DNA of 64,000 bases from Tachypleus tridentatus (lineage: Eukaryota; Arthropoda; Merostomata; Xiphosura; Limulidae): assembly GCF_004210375.1 (NCBI RefSeq), contig NC_134834.1, positions 92,880,170-92,944,169 on the forward strand, read 5' to 3'. A program made the position numbers and the translations under genes. Shown here in pieces: positions 1 through 13,702 of the stretch (the first letter of the stretch is position 1; each line of letters begins with the position of its first letter). The notes under the pieces are model-generated. The model saw only the letters and a program-made list of their open reading frames with translations. It made no database searches and was not told the DNA's origin.

Positions 1-3000
1 CACTTTGTTTTATCTCAGTTACGATCCTTGATCTAGCCTGTCGCAGCTGACTATAAAATCATCAACTAATGCCATATCTTTGGTTCCTAGTATCAGGAAC
101 ATCAAGAAACCAGAGATTTAATCCATGTTCAAGTGTACTTTTGTAATATCATAGTACCTTCTGCAGCTTTTAGAAAATTCCTTTTGTTCGACTACCACCT
201 ATTCAGGGCAGACGATACAAGTAAATATACAAGAAACGACAGATGTTTTCTCGTTTTTTCGCCAGGTGCGGCGATGTTCGTAGGGTGAAAAGACATTCAC
301 CCCTCCACATGCCAGATGGTAGCCAATACATACACAGGGCACCTGACACGCTACTGGGCGCTAAGTGCACTATAATATAGTTAGCATGTCTGCTATAGCA
401 AACGTTTTTTGTTTTGTTTTTTCTTTTCTGGTGAATTATGTTTTTCGATATTCAGAAGACTCGGGCGTATTCTACCATATGCAATAATAACAATTAACTG
501 TGACTGGATTTTTCACTGGTTAATCTTCTGGTTTTCAATTAAATTGGGCGTGCCGTGCGATTATCTGTTTGATCAGACTTTATTAAAACAGAAAAAAAAA
601 GTTATATGTGACTGACAAATGTTTGTCAGAAGAAAATGAATGTCAAACTGCGACTCAACACTATAATTATGAATAAACAAACATGTAACAGATGCCTTCA
701 ACTTTCTGTTGCTTGATAACAGCTGCGTGCGACTCCAGTATCTGTTTGATCAGACTTTATTAAAAAGTCCAAAATCCAAATAGAACGTTTGGGAAAAAGC
801 GCCTTAAACAGTGAAGGGTCAGTTCAAACAACACTTTAAAACCTTTATTATTGACTACTATGGCTGTACATATATAGAAGTGCACAAAAAGCATCCATGT
901 TCGACTTACAAGAAAATCCGCTCAAAACGATCTGTTTGTAATTGTTCGTGCCAGCTTACAATAAAAACAATCTTGTAATTACACCCACATCTTTTGTATA
1001 ATACTAAACAAGGTACAACAAAGGTCGTAGGGGGACTGGGAAATCGATTTATTCCTTCTAAAGCTAAAACGTAAGCTAAAACATCATCATTCAAGTGTAA
1101 GCGATGCTATCATTACCCCTTGATGTTTTGTTTCCTACAAATACCTCATGTTCTTTTAAAAAACTTAAGTACAGGATGAAACAGAAACTACCATCCAATA
1201 ACGTATGTGTGTGTGTTTTCTTATAGCAAAGCTACATTGGACTATCTGTGGACTATCGAACCCTTAATTATAGCGTTGTAAATCCGTAGACTTACCGCTG
1301 TACCCAATAACGGATGAGCATTAGATGACTGTAACGTGTACATACTTAATGCTTTGTACACTATACAATCGGTGTCTTTAGGGAGACAGTCTATATTATG
1401 TACCAAGTGAAGAAGCTTAAAAAATTCAATACACATAACGTTAAACTTCATTTCCCAAATTCGTAGAATAATTACTTTAAAATTCACAAAGGTTTATTTA
1501 AAGACAAATATATTTTAACCGAAAAGGTTGTTTTCCTAATGGTAAAATTTTAAACGTGCTTAGTGGGGATTGTATAGTAGTCTAAGACATATTGTTTGCA
1601 TACAGAATTTAGTCGCACAGAAACTACAAATGGTCACTATATTCTCAAACAAGTCTCCATGACAATCTTCTCCAGCTGCAGCAGTTTAAAATTTTAGATC
1701 CCGAATTAATGCGATCAAATAGTCAATGGCTACAATGTATAATCATGAACATATCAACTAGCTATGTTTATTATCATTACAATGCAAAAAGCTAGCTACC
1801 ATACCAAACTTTGCCCATATAGCATGAAAAAAACATCAAACAAGATAAATAAATAATTGAAATTTTTAAAAACCTGTAAACAGAGATGGTTAAAAAGTAA
1901 GGAAACCAAACTGGATATACTGTAGACATTATTTATTCAAACTACAAATCCCTATTTTAACTCCACTAAATGTAATACTAGGTAAGATCACGGAACCGAA
2001 ATTTGAATATGTAGTTTAACTAAATGATGTCTATCCGGCAAAAATGGATTATGAAAAATAAGTCAAAGTTTTGAAATTTAAAACTTACCTTTCAGAACAC
2101 TAAGAACTTGATGATTAGATCAGTAGTACCTTTCTCCATCGCTTAATGTAATTCAAGTTTTCGCTAATTAGTTTTAAAATATTAATTAAGCTATGTCCAC
2201 TATACTCTTTTATTCGTTTTCAACATATAGCTTATCATTGCTGGTAACATATGATGTCTGTGGATAATATCTTAGTCAACTGAGATTATGTCCATAGATG
2301 ATTGCCACGTATAAAAGATACAATGTTCCACCGAACGTTTTAATGCGCCCATTAGTTTAATCGTAGCCTAGTAAACATAGTGAGAGAAACTACTCATTTG
2401 CTAACTTGGCCCCCTAGTGGCTCAGAAATGAGTTTAAGGGATTATAATACTAAAAATTGGGTTTCAATATCCGTAGTGCACATTGTATATATAATCTATA
2501 ATAAACTTTAGGCTTTATTAGGAAATAAAGTTTCCTAATATTTCTCAGATATTTTAACATTATAAATACACGAAATACATCCTCCTTACTTTGTCTTTTT
2601 TTACCACGTGAAGACATACATAATTTACAACACACATCTAGTTTTATTATTATTATCGATTGGTTTGATACGTGAATCGAAGAGGCTCGATATTTGTATA
2701 TTATAACAGAGATTGTTGTGTCGAGTTTTTAAATTTATTTTATGAAAAAAAAATTCTGGTTCGATATCAAACAAAGCTAAAATCACTATTGTACACCATT
2801 AGATGTAAAGTTCTATCGACTGGAAAAGAAAACAGTTCCAGTATCAAATAAAAGTGGATGTGTATGTGAGAAGAGGAAATGTAACTTTGTGTTTTTTCTT
2901 CTGTCTGTAACATAAACAAACGGGTTTCTGTAGCTTACAGCGATGATTGGCAAAGTGCCAAGTGCTGAATGATAAAATCTCGTCTGGACTTTCAGGCAAC

Positions 3001-3691
3001 GTCAAGTGCTTCAATCTCTTTATATTTATCGTATATCCATTACGTATGGTAAGATCATATGTAATAATTTCTTTCTTAATCTACTCTTGGTCTATAACGA
3101 AAATAAACTTTCATTAGTGAAATATTATGGGATACTTTCGTTCTGAAATAAGATTTAAAATATAGTTTGTTTTTTTACAAATTTCGTTGGAGGAGGTTAT
3201 ATTTAAAAAATGCAAATACTCGAGATTTTAAAAATAAATCTAATGCATCCTCAGTAAGGAACTAATCGCTAAATGTTAGGGCTATAAAAGCAAACTTGCA
3301 ATTTTTTTTTACCGAGAGATTAAAAAATCCTTTTAAAATGCTTCTCTTAAGATCCTAGATATTTTAATAAATAATTATAAGAAGTTTATTTTGACTTCGT
3401 CAGCGAGTTTAGTGTGCCCCTTTTTAAACAGTTGTTTAAATTACACTTTAGTGAGAGAAATAAATTTCTAGATCAGAGAAAGAAAATGATCAAATGATCC
3501 AAAGCACAAGTAAAAGATGATCTCATAAACAATTTGAGATCTAACTACAGTTTTGGATTCAGAAGGTCAAACCCTTTTGATTGATGTATTTAATCACACT
3601 AAAGGTATCAGAAATTAATTCATTCTATTTATGTCTAAAAGAATTTCAGTTTGAGGGTAGGTTGGTTGAAATTCTGATAAGTAATAAAACT
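1..3691. other. No supported gene
   Basis: AT-rich DNA. Apart from the family 2 SINE at 1210-1312 I see no splice-bounded exon, transposase or RNA gene. A duplicated phrase ATCTGTTTGATCAGACTTTA (near 564 and 740) is the only local repeat noted. It could contain sDscam 3' sequence that I cannot recognise. Confidence 0.5.
1210..1312 (-). mobile_element. tRNA-derived SINE, family 2
   Basis: In reverse it contains the GATTTACAACGCTA anticodon region and a degenerate B box, the pattern shared with copies at 13191 and 28454. The TTTACAA loop suggests a Val(TAC)-type ancestor. This copy is degenerate. Confidence 0.75.
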
Positions 3692-3704
3692 GAATCAGCT
3701 ACTC

Positions 3705-3968
3705 ACGGCCAAGCGTGTTAAGGCGTGCGACTCGTAATCTGAGGGTCGCGAGTTCGCATCCCCGTCGCGCCAAACATGCTCGCCCATTCAGCCGTGGGGG
3801 CGTTATAATTTTACGGTCAATCCCACTATTCGTTGGTAAAAGAGTAGCCCAAGAGTTGGCAGCAGTGGGTGGTTATGACTAGCTGCCTTCCCTTACACTC
3901 CTAAATTATGGACGGCTAGTGCAGATAGCCCTCGAGTAGCTTTGTGCGAAATTCCAAAGACAAAAGAC
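3705..3968 (+). mobile_element. tRNA-derived SINE, family 1, with 13-bp target duplication
   Basis: Flanked by GAATCAGCTACTC at 3692-3704 and 3969-3981. The tRNA-like head carries the anticodon-loop word CTCGTAA and the B-box-like GAGTTCGCATCC. The body ends in the conserved GCAGATAGCCCTCGAGTAGC tail. The anticodon loop suggests descent from a Thr(CGT)-type tRNA. Not a functional tRNA gene. Confidence 0.93.
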
Positions 3969-4569
3969 GAATCAGCTACTCGCGCGCCCTGCGCTTGATA
4001 TTGGTGGCGCACAAAAATGTAGCTAATAAAACGAAAGAACAGTCTCATAGGCTAATTTACTCTAATCCTACGTAAAGGGTCTCGTTGTATTGCTAGCTTT
4101 ATCGTATAACTTATTAGAAATGAAGGAATAAACAATATTGGTGAAAATAGCATCCTACAGTTCACCATTTTAAAATGCAATGATCTTAACGAAACCCACT
4201 CCGACACACAGCGTCCTTTACATGAAGGAAGATGCTAAATGCAACAAAAAATGGGTGTAGAAGATGCCAACAAACTTCAGACCTCTTCGGGTGAACGGAT
4301 AGACGAATAGTCAGAAATCACGTGAATTATTAACAATTTCACTATTTTATTGGGAAAATACGTCTCCAGTTTGATGAACAGTGATGAATGACGATGATGG
4401 CCGTCCACACCAGGAGGTCACTACACTCTGTCGCAAAAGTTGAAAATAGGTGTTTTGTTTACTTTAAAATACTCTGAACTAGTTGCCAGCCGTCCATAAT
4501 TCTGAAGTGATAAACGAGAGAGATCATTGCTAGTCACACCGCTAATTCTTAGAACACTCTTTAGCAACA

Positions 4570-4686
4570 AATTGTCGGATTGACCATTTTATTATATATA
4601 GTAGGTGAAAGGGTATGTTGGGCGACAGGTTTCGATCCAGCGACACAGAGATTACGAGTCAAGAGTCCTAACCATCGGGCCACATC
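4570..4686 (-). mobile_element. SINE family 1 fragment
   Basis: Degenerate tRNA-like head and start of the body (GGTTTCGATCC-type B box and ATTACGAGTC anticodon region in reverse). Truncated and divergent. Confidence 0.7.
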
Positions 4687-7600
4687 TAAAAAAAATACAA
4701 TCAGTATTTAAAGGCTTTAGCTCCAATGTTTATTGTTGTTTTTACAGTGTTTTAGATCTTACTAAGTTTCCATGATACAGAACGTTCTCGTTGCGCAGAT
4801 GCATTTTGAAATATACCCATACATTCAGTTTTTTGTGTTTTTATCTAAATGCATAATTCAAATTGTTTTTTCACAAACAAAACAAACTGTTACTTAAAAT
4901 AAACGACTTGACAAGCGCTGCCATTATCAATTGACCTGTCATATTCTTCCATTTAATAGTAACTACTTCTGAATAACCAGTGGAGTAAACGATGCCTGTC
5001 CATTGGCTACGATTGACAGAAACGTGCGTTTCTTGAAGATCGAAATGCAAGAAAGTAAATAAGAAACGTGAAAATAAATAAACGATTTAATGTAGGAAAA
5101 GGTAAAAACAATATTTAATGAATTTATAAATATATGTAGCGATACATCCATATAATACTTGCGTTATTCCTGTCAGTATCGATTCAATTATTCATTTATT
5201 TACTATTGTAATAATTCAGGTGTTTTGAAGCTTCCATTAACTGGACACATTATTGGCATGAATTTTAGAAGCTAAATTACAAAAGATACGCTTTTTTTAG
5301 GTTTGGGTAAGTTTTAATTCAATGTTTGAAAATTTACACAAATAAAGTAGTCTAAAAAGGACTACAAACTCTTAAGTCTAATGTGGCAGAAACTGATAGA
5401 GGGAAACATGTATAAGAAGCATATTGCATAATGAACAATAAAGACCCTAAATGAAACTTAATAACTGACAACAACTTAAGAAAATGGATTAAAGGCTCAC
5501 GAAACGTCGAAAATATTGTATAAAAAGTGTTCTCTCGAAAAATAAAGACACAACAAATAAAATTAACTTTTAAGACCAACCTAATTTCCCCCTAACGTTT
5601 ACGACCAATAACCTAATTAAGAAACTTCGTGAAAATTATCTTTAAAGTGAATTTTTTATACTGTGCCTAGAATATTTAACTAAAGACAATTTATATATGG
5701 GAATAAAGCGATTTCAAAATAATTTACATACATGATAGAAATTTGGTTTTACCTAATTAATATGTTGTTATTTTATAGACAGGATACGAGTAACAATGTT
5801 GCCCATCACACACGTAAGGGTTATTCTGGTGATAAAAATATGAGCACACAAAAAAAAACTATGTACAAATAACAATGTTACAGCACCATCATATGCGAAC
5901 ATCTTACGTGATTTACCGTGGTAACTTTATGATTTGATAGACTAATTGGATAGCGTTAAGTGAAAATATAATATCAAGAATGACTCTACTAAATATAAAT
6001 ACTGTTGTTAGCGTGTTTACTTCTAACACGAGGTAACTGTTGTAAAGAGACATGTTTAACACGTAGTAAGTAGCGATAGTTTAAGTACGTGTATCGTTTG
6101 TATACGAACCCTGGATAGATGGGCGACGTTCGTTCCCTCACTGTAACATCCTCCCCCTAAAGAATATTATATCCTGAAAATTTAAATAGTGGAAGATAAG
6201 TCACGTGCTATAAACGACAGTAATTGTTACGTACAATGCGTGTTATGGGAGAATGACGCTAACCCTAAAACAGGCCATCGTACAAGTATTTATATTATAA
6301 ACAAAGAAATGCAATGAATTATGCAAGTTCTAATTTTAAAACGTTCACGAAAAAAAAAATCCTTGTATTTCAGCGAAACCTGGAAATATTCTGGGATTTA
6401 ACACTGAAAGGTTCTCTTGTTGTCATGTCAATAATAATGCGGACCAATCAAGTTTTATCTAACGATCGTTTGGTGTTGTGTTCTTCCTCTGCAGTATTAG
6501 CATTATCACGTGGGGAGTGAGTTACCTAAGATTACAAAATGGAAAAGTCTGAAATTGAACTTCCCTAAAATCACTCAAGCTTTTTTCCCGTAATTTTTCC
6601 TTCAGAGGAGAAGTTAAGAGTGAACGTATGATTTGCAAATAAAAACTGACCAAAAAAAGCTATTACGCTTAATGAGCTTTGATAATGAAACACGTCGCTA
6701 AACGTCAAAGTTATAAAACCAAGACACTGGCCACGTGATCGCTGCTTATGAAATAGACAGATCAATATTGTTTAATAACGAAGTTGTATCGTTTAGGTCT
6801 GGGTACTATAATAAACAAACTTATATGGGGGTTTAAAAATTGTGTTTTAGCTGTTTAAAACTTCATAATGTAAGTGTAAGAAATAAAACACCTATACACA
6901 TTTTTAAAAATCACACTGACTGAATTGGCCTTTTACTGAAAGCTGCAGTGTGCTGCCTATGTTTGAAAGAAAAAAATACAATAAACACGTAATGCACTTA
7001 AATATTACATACAAAATATTTTAAAAAATCTCCAAATGAATATCACGAAAACCTTCATAAAATTAAGTATACATTTCAAAAGAGAATCACATTTCACATA
7101 TCTCCACTAAACAATAAATAGTAAACTAAAGGGTAATCATTATTTTCTTTAATAATAAAACTTGCATAAATGAACAAGTTAAACCCTTTACTCAGTTCAG
7201 ACCTTTATGTAAAATAAAGTATGATAGCAACAATTGTTACTCATTCGCGTTTATAGTTTACAGAGAAAAAAACTGATGAATAATAACTGAAATAATTATA
7301 GACATTAATTAATAGTTTACAAAAGTACAAATGCGCTACAATATCAATACTACGTCTACAACACAGACTATAAACGAAAACCTCATAGAAGAGAAGAGTG
7401 GTTCCGTGTTACATTATCCAGGTCTCTTTCGAAACACGGCAATAATGGTGTGATTGATCTACTGTGTTTTCTTAAATTTATTCCACGTGAAGCAGCGCTG
7501 CTCCCATGTTTTGAAACGATGTCAAAAGTCGTTTCATGTGTTGTGGTTTTGTTACGATATCGAAGTTAGAAATATTTAAAGTTTAGGAAGGAATATGCCA

Positions 7601-8470
7601 CAGTATTGTAGAGGACAGGAACCAATCTGTTAAGCTCTACTCTATAAATTTTACGCAATCAAACAACCACCTATTAAATGCTCGTAAAATAGCTACTGTA
7701 ACATCTCGCGCGATTTTCAAGTTTCATCATTTCCTGACAAAAAAAAAAAATCATCTTGGGCCCTTAAGCAACTACATACATCAGTAGTGACGTAACTACA
7801 TCAGGTAATCGTAAGGCTTAATTACGAATGGTTACAATACTGAAATACACACGCACAGCAACATCCTAAATAGCAAAACAATGAGGATGGCCCGTATGAA
7901 CAACTTACTTATTATTCAAAAGTGAAAGATTGGCCTTCTATAAATACGTTATTACGACCACAGCAATAAGCAACCTTAAAGCGACACCGTCCTGTGAAGC
8001 CCACACGGAGAATGACGTCATCTTTCTATAATTATCAGGAATTAATATATCAACGACTATATGTCAAGTCCTTTCAGAACTGGTACATGCGGTTTTGCTG
8101 GATGGAATCATATCTTTACCTGTAATGTGTGGGTGTCTGCGTTCATCCAAGTAAAAAGGGAATATTTGGGATATAGGGACATCATATTTCCTAAGAGAAA
8201 CTTCCTCTACTCACGTAAGGGGGGAAGGGGTGTTGAAGAAATGTTTCCTTATTATCCCTACATAAGTAACTTTTTCTGTGATTTTTCAAGTATCCCAATG
8301 AATACTAGACATGTGTGACACTTCTATGGCATCAGATAATAAAAACAGCAACTATTTCTCGTGTAGAAGTGGCTGAAGCGAAAGTACGTATAGATGGGGT
8401 TAATAATATACAAATACAACCGGATTAACTCCACCACTGATTATTGTATTACATGCCCATGGCATTCGAG

Positions 8471-8497
8471 ATTCTATATATATATATATATATATAT
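8471..8497. repeat. AT microsatellite
   Basis: About ten TA dinucleotides. Confidence 0.9.
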
Positions 8498-9439
8498 GGG
8501 TATATTTTATTACTACTGAAACTAAAAAGACGTTATTTTCTTTCCTACTAAATTTTGTTTACGCCACATCTTACAAGTTACCTTCTGTTGTTGATTGGCT
8601 ATTTAAGTTTCTTCTTGTTGCCGTTTGGTCACCAGAGATGACGTCATCATTCGAGTTAACAAAACAAATTCGGCGTTTGGTAACAACAATTTCGTCACTC
8701 GAGCAAATAGAAAATTTCTTGTGATGAGCATAACAGGTATGTTTATAGGTTGTCATGGTAACCCATAACACTCAACTGAACACACCCACATCGAGAAAGA
8801 AGATAACCAAGCAAAAAAACTTCACAACATCTAGGGCCGCGATAGGTTAATGAGAACCCACGTGATCTTTAACACGTGAGGTGTCTCATGCTGCTTCGTC
8901 ATAATTGTGCACTTCTGCTCGTTCCTGGATCATGTTTCCACCCCCTTGCCGTCGGCTGTCGATTGAACCCTAAAAGATAGATTGTCATTAATTATCTGCG
9001 GTAAAAAGGTGGTACTCTCATTTCACAGTAGAGCACTTCTCCTTTTCTTTTTAAATTACACATTCAGTTAATTTTAATTATATAGAAAACATTAGTTTCT
9101 GTTTATAAGTTCACTACATTCCGGATATACACGGATAGTACCAGTGTAGCGTAGCAGGCGGGAGAGAGGAGCACTTTTCAATCTATCCCCTCCCACCATA
9201 AAAGTATTAAAATTGGTAAAATTACCCTCACAAAAACCAGGGTAATGCATGATATTCAATGCAGAACCCACGAGCTTCCAAGACCCCACTATAAGGTTGG
9301 GCGTATTCCATTTGTCCGCTCGGTCACATAAACCTTGCATCCCCCCACTTTTAACTATATATTTTTAGCAAGATGTCCAAAAACTTTAAACAGCCAAAAT
9401 TATTCGTATATGTAAGAATGTTTTGATTCTTCAGTATAA

Positions 9440-9466
9440 TTGTGTGTGTGTGTGTGTGTGTGTGTG
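9440..9466. repeat. TG microsatellite
   Basis: About 13 TG dinucleotides. Confidence 0.95.
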
Positions 9467-9947
9467 ACGTGCAAAAAAAATCAAAAACCTACCGATCAGT
9501 TTTTAAATTATAAATGCTAAGAATCCATGACTGAAACATATATGAAATATGTTTTAATATACGAGACTGTCAACAAAATGTACCTAACTTTGTAAAATAT
9601 GCAACTTAGTACACAGTCTGTGGGAAAATAATGTACTTATGTTACGATGAATAGATAAGAAAACACTACGCAATGTTTTTCCAATACTGGTCGGTGTTTT
9701 AGGAGTTTAGTTTAAAATATATATATAAAGAAAGAGAGAGAATTATATGAAGAAGTTTTATACGATTCTCTAAAGTCCCTCGTTTTGTTTTTCTTTTAGT
9801 TCGAAAGTGAGCGACTAACACTAGAATGGGAAACTATAAGTGACACATCCACACAAAATGCTTATGGGAAAGAGGAAGGGAGACTATGGTTGCTCCGAAC
9901 ATAATGTGACCATACAAAAGCCTAGTGAGAGAAGGGCAGTTGGTCTA

Positions 9948-10858
9948 CGAGGTCTGTTCAAAAAAATACGCGGACTGTTTGAATTGCGCGGCTCCAGTTG
10001 GTTCCAGGGGAATCCGCTTGGTGTCGCTAGGTTCGCACAGATCAGCTGATTACGACGCCATTTCCCGATTGCAGATATCTTCATTTGTGTATCAGCTACG
10101 CGGTTTCAAGTGAAGTGCGATTTTTTCGTTTGGCGGATTTCAGAATGAATGACCTGAAGGAGCAACGACTTGCTGTGAAATTTTGTGTTAAACTTGAAAA
10201 ATCTGCGACTGAAACTTTTGCTATGCTTAACACGGCTTACGGTGATGTTGCTAAGAAGCGTACGGCATGTTTCAAGTGGCATGAACGTTTTAAGGATGGT
10301 CGACAGTCCATTGAAGATGATGAGCGTCCTGGACGTCCTTCCACGTCAACTGACGACCCACACGTCGACAAAATCAACACCCTGGTGCGGGCAAATCGAC
10401 ATCTGACTGTCAGGGGAGCTTGCTGAAGAGTGTGGGATATCAGTTGGATCTTGTTACGAGATTTTGACCGAAAAATTGAAGATGCACTGCGTTGCTGCGA
10501 AATTTGTGCCTCAGAACTCGTGAGTTTTTGGCCAAACACTCGATCACTGTTCTTCCCCACCCACCCCCTACTCATCTGACCTTGCTCCTTGCGATTTTTT
10601 CTTGTTCTCCAAACTCAAAAGACCCTTGAAAGGAAGAAGATTTGAGACGATTCCCGAGATTAAGGCAAATGCGACGAAGGAGCTGGAGGACATTACAAAA
10701 GAAGCGTACCAGGACTGTTTCAACAAGTGGAAACACCGTTGGGATAAGTGTGTGCGTTGGGGAGGAGAGTACTTTGAAAGGGTCCCACACCTGTAACTTC
10801 TAAATAAAGTACATTTTGTTTTATGACGTCAGTCCGCGTATTTTTTGAACAGCCCTCG
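9948..10858 (+). mobile_element. Internally deleted mariner transposon
   Basis: Terminal inverted repeats of about 30 bp, beginning CGAGGTCTGTTCAAAAAAAT on the left and CGAGGGCTGTTCAAAAAATA on the right strand, are flanked by TA at 9946-9947 and 10859-10860. The length is 911 bp, where intact mariners are about 1.3 kb. The deficit lies in the transposase. Confidence 0.95.
10145..10796 (+). pseudogene. Mariner transposase lacking most of its catalytic core
   Basis: The N-terminal helix-turn-helix part is open (MNDLKEQRLAVKFCVKLEKS to 10426). A one-base gain near 10412 shifts the frame in the run GTCAGGGGAGC. After AAKFVPQ the sequence jumps to the EFLAKHSITVLPHPP region, so the first two catalytic aspartates are deleted. 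The C-terminal part (DLAPCDFFLFSKLKRP to FERVPHL at 10796) is in another frame. Non-functional. Confidence 0.92.
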
Positions 10859-13190
10859 TATTCTAACCGGTATTGAAGTTTCCCATGGCTTTCAGATAAA
10901 AAGGCGAAACGCCGTAGACATCACGTACGGACTTCACCGACAGCTGACTTTGGTTGCGATTGTTTTGTGAGAAATGAATACAAGGTAATGTTCAACAGTT
11001 ACATTACTCTGTTTCAGGAGTCGAAGTTCATGATGTAAGCTTAACCAATATTACTTTAGTTTCAAATAATCTCCTGTAACAGTTATTTCAGCCTAAGAAT
11101 ATGTAGTGTGGCATATGCGTTAGTTGAGGGAAACTTTGAACACTCGTACGTCCGACTGTGGGCGAAACGGATCTCTTCTGTTGAAATGTTCAGAAATGAT
11201 AGTTGGCACATACCATGGGCGACGTTCGATAATATATTAAATTTTACTGCCACAGGCATATTGGTCAACCTATTTCTGATCGTCCATTTTATTCTAATAA
11301 AAACTAACGACTAATCTATGTTCTTAGACGATGGGTTCATATGTTTATATAAAACAGTGATATGTGCTTTAGAACTGGAAACTGTTAAAACCAAATGATT
11401 GTGATACAATATCATAAATAATTATGGTAATAGTAAGGATAAAGGTTGTGAAAGGTAAAAATATTTGTGCAGACATGTTGAAAGTTCACACTGTGATTGG
11501 CTGCAATCCAACCAATGAAAAATGTCACACCAGTGTGAATTCTATAAAACTACAAGCAGTCATACTGTGCCCAGCAGTAGTAATACGAATCTAGTAATGG
11601 CTTCCTCCTAGGAATGAAATACTATATGACAAGCATGTAGAAATCAAAAGATTTGGCTGATCAATAACACATGTTTTGGTACAAGAACTTTATGCAAGAC
11701 TCTGAAAGGTTAGTGAAACTGACATTGTTTATGGTAGAAGAACTAGAGAAATGATGTGAAATATTTCAGGTATATTCTTGACGTATCAGACGAAGTACGG
11801 GTGTTGCCAAAATGCTTGTTATAAATACAAATGTGAATATTATTTTGAGAACAGTGAAATACACATTAGCAGCAGCCAGACGCGTAACTGCTGAGAACAG
11901 TTAACCAGATCAAAGGTTTGAAATAGAAGTTAAATCGCAAACATTGGAATTAGTAAAGTGGGAGACGTGTCCACTTTACATAACAAATCCAAGTTTGAAT
12001 TTGGAGAAAGCGACCAACGACAGAAAGTTCGTTCTAAATGTAAAGCAGCATCATAATCAATATACATTTACATTTGGAGCTGCATCTCAACCAATGGTGT
12101 CCGTGATCTACACAAAGGTGATGGCACTCTGACTGTTAACAAGTACAGGTAGATTCTGACCCAATTACCAGGAAAAGAACTAAGCAAGACATATATCTCA
12201 AACATATGACAAATAATGTAAAACTATACCTGCGCAAAGTTTCAGTCTAAACGTTCTTAAGGCTGTATGTGCTTATGTAAAAACTGACAGGCAATTAAAT
12301 AACTTGGTTGAATTATAAAAAATAATACGGGATATATAAAACCATATTTCACAAACATAGGATGGTAAATTATATAACAAAAATTAGATGCAAAGTTGAA
12401 TATAGAACAAAGTAACCCACATACAAAATACTAGTTTTTTATTTATTTCAGATTATTACTTGTTTATGATTCCAATATGTATATAACCCATGTATTACCA
12501 TCATCACGTTTATTACTGTACGTGTCGAAGTTATTTTAAAACTGGAGTGAAGGAAGTTACTTCAGAAAATAAGGCGAGGCTAGTCCTTTTATATACACAC
12601 GGTCGTGGATATTTTAATTTTTATCCGTCACTGAGTGTGAAGTATAATTTTGTACAAGCTAGTAATACTTCTGTAAATAGGCCGATCCAATTAAAATACT
12701 TGTATCCTGTAAAATTTCTTGGTCACATGTATCACCAGATAAGCTGGGAGCAATACCCGTGCTCTTAACGGGTAAGCAAGTTTACCTCAAATGAACAACT
12801 CTTCTGTTCAATAATGCTGGTAAAACATCTCAATCTTGGGGCAAACACTCAGTTCTAACTCGTTGCACATGTTTCAACGTGCGTGTATGACGAAGTATGA
12901 AGCTTTATTATTGTAACAATCTACAAAACAGAAAATCGAAAAACGGAAATGCTCATTTTGGCGATAACTTGTTACGTTCAACAGAACATGAATATATATG
13001 AAAACGTCATGGATCTGTTTCATTTATGAAGCCATTATTCTCAAACGAACAGTCTCAGGGCTATGCTAGTTATATAAAGAGAGATCCTGGCGCCAGTTAT
13101 TGTGCGTTTTATTTTACAAATCCCGAACAGTTATCTGGCAACACAATCATTCCGTTGCTTCAGGCTACTGAACTCCACAACTTAACTGGT

Positions 13191-13285
13191 TTTGTTTTCT
13201 TAGAGCAAAGCCACATCGGGGAGAATCGAACCCCTGATTTTAGCGTTGTAAATCCGTGAACTTACCGCTGTACTGGCGAGGGGCT
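13191..13285 (-). mobile_element. SINE family 2 with 11-bp target duplication
   Basis: ACTTAACTGGT at 13180-13190 and 13286-13296. A 95-bp insert: TAGAGCAAAGCCACATCGG end, GAATCGAACCCC B box, GCGTTGTAAATC anticodon arm. Confidence 0.92.
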
Positions 13286-13629
13286 ACTTAACTGGTAATT
13301 TCAAACACTGAAAAATACTGTACTATGTTTAACTCATATTCTGCGAGAGCACAACAATCTGCATACGTATATTCCCGGTATTCTGTTTGCTTTAAACTTA
13401 TGAAATGTCATTCACCTATGTTCAATCAAAACGATATTTATATATAAACTTTACAAAATGCCTTTTCGTCAAATTTTAAATAATCTCGTCTGTCTTTTAA
13501 ATACTGACAACAGCACCCTACCACCAACACACCCACTGCTTAAATTTTGTGCAAAAAAAAGAGGATATTTAGTAATATCGCAAGGGTTTGAAATTTGCTC
13601 ACTAGCTATGAAATCCAAGGCTCTACTAC

Positions 13630-13702
13630 AAGGCTAACTACCCCCCTCTCTCTTTCCAGTACCCTATTAAGGCTAACTACCCCCCCCTCTCTTTCCAGTA
13701 CA
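13630..13702. repeat. Two-copy C/T-rich tandem duplication
   Basis: AAGGCTAACTACCCCCCTCT through CTTTCCAGTAC occurs twice in a row. Local duplication in non-coding DNA. Confidence 0.85.

Larger units (their letters stand above)
4690..9945. other. No supported gene
   Basis: Several short reading frames lack splice sites, family motifs or codon signal. The only structure is the two microsatellites (8471, 9440) and a GC-richer patch at 9092-9340 of unknown nature. Confidence 0.5.
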
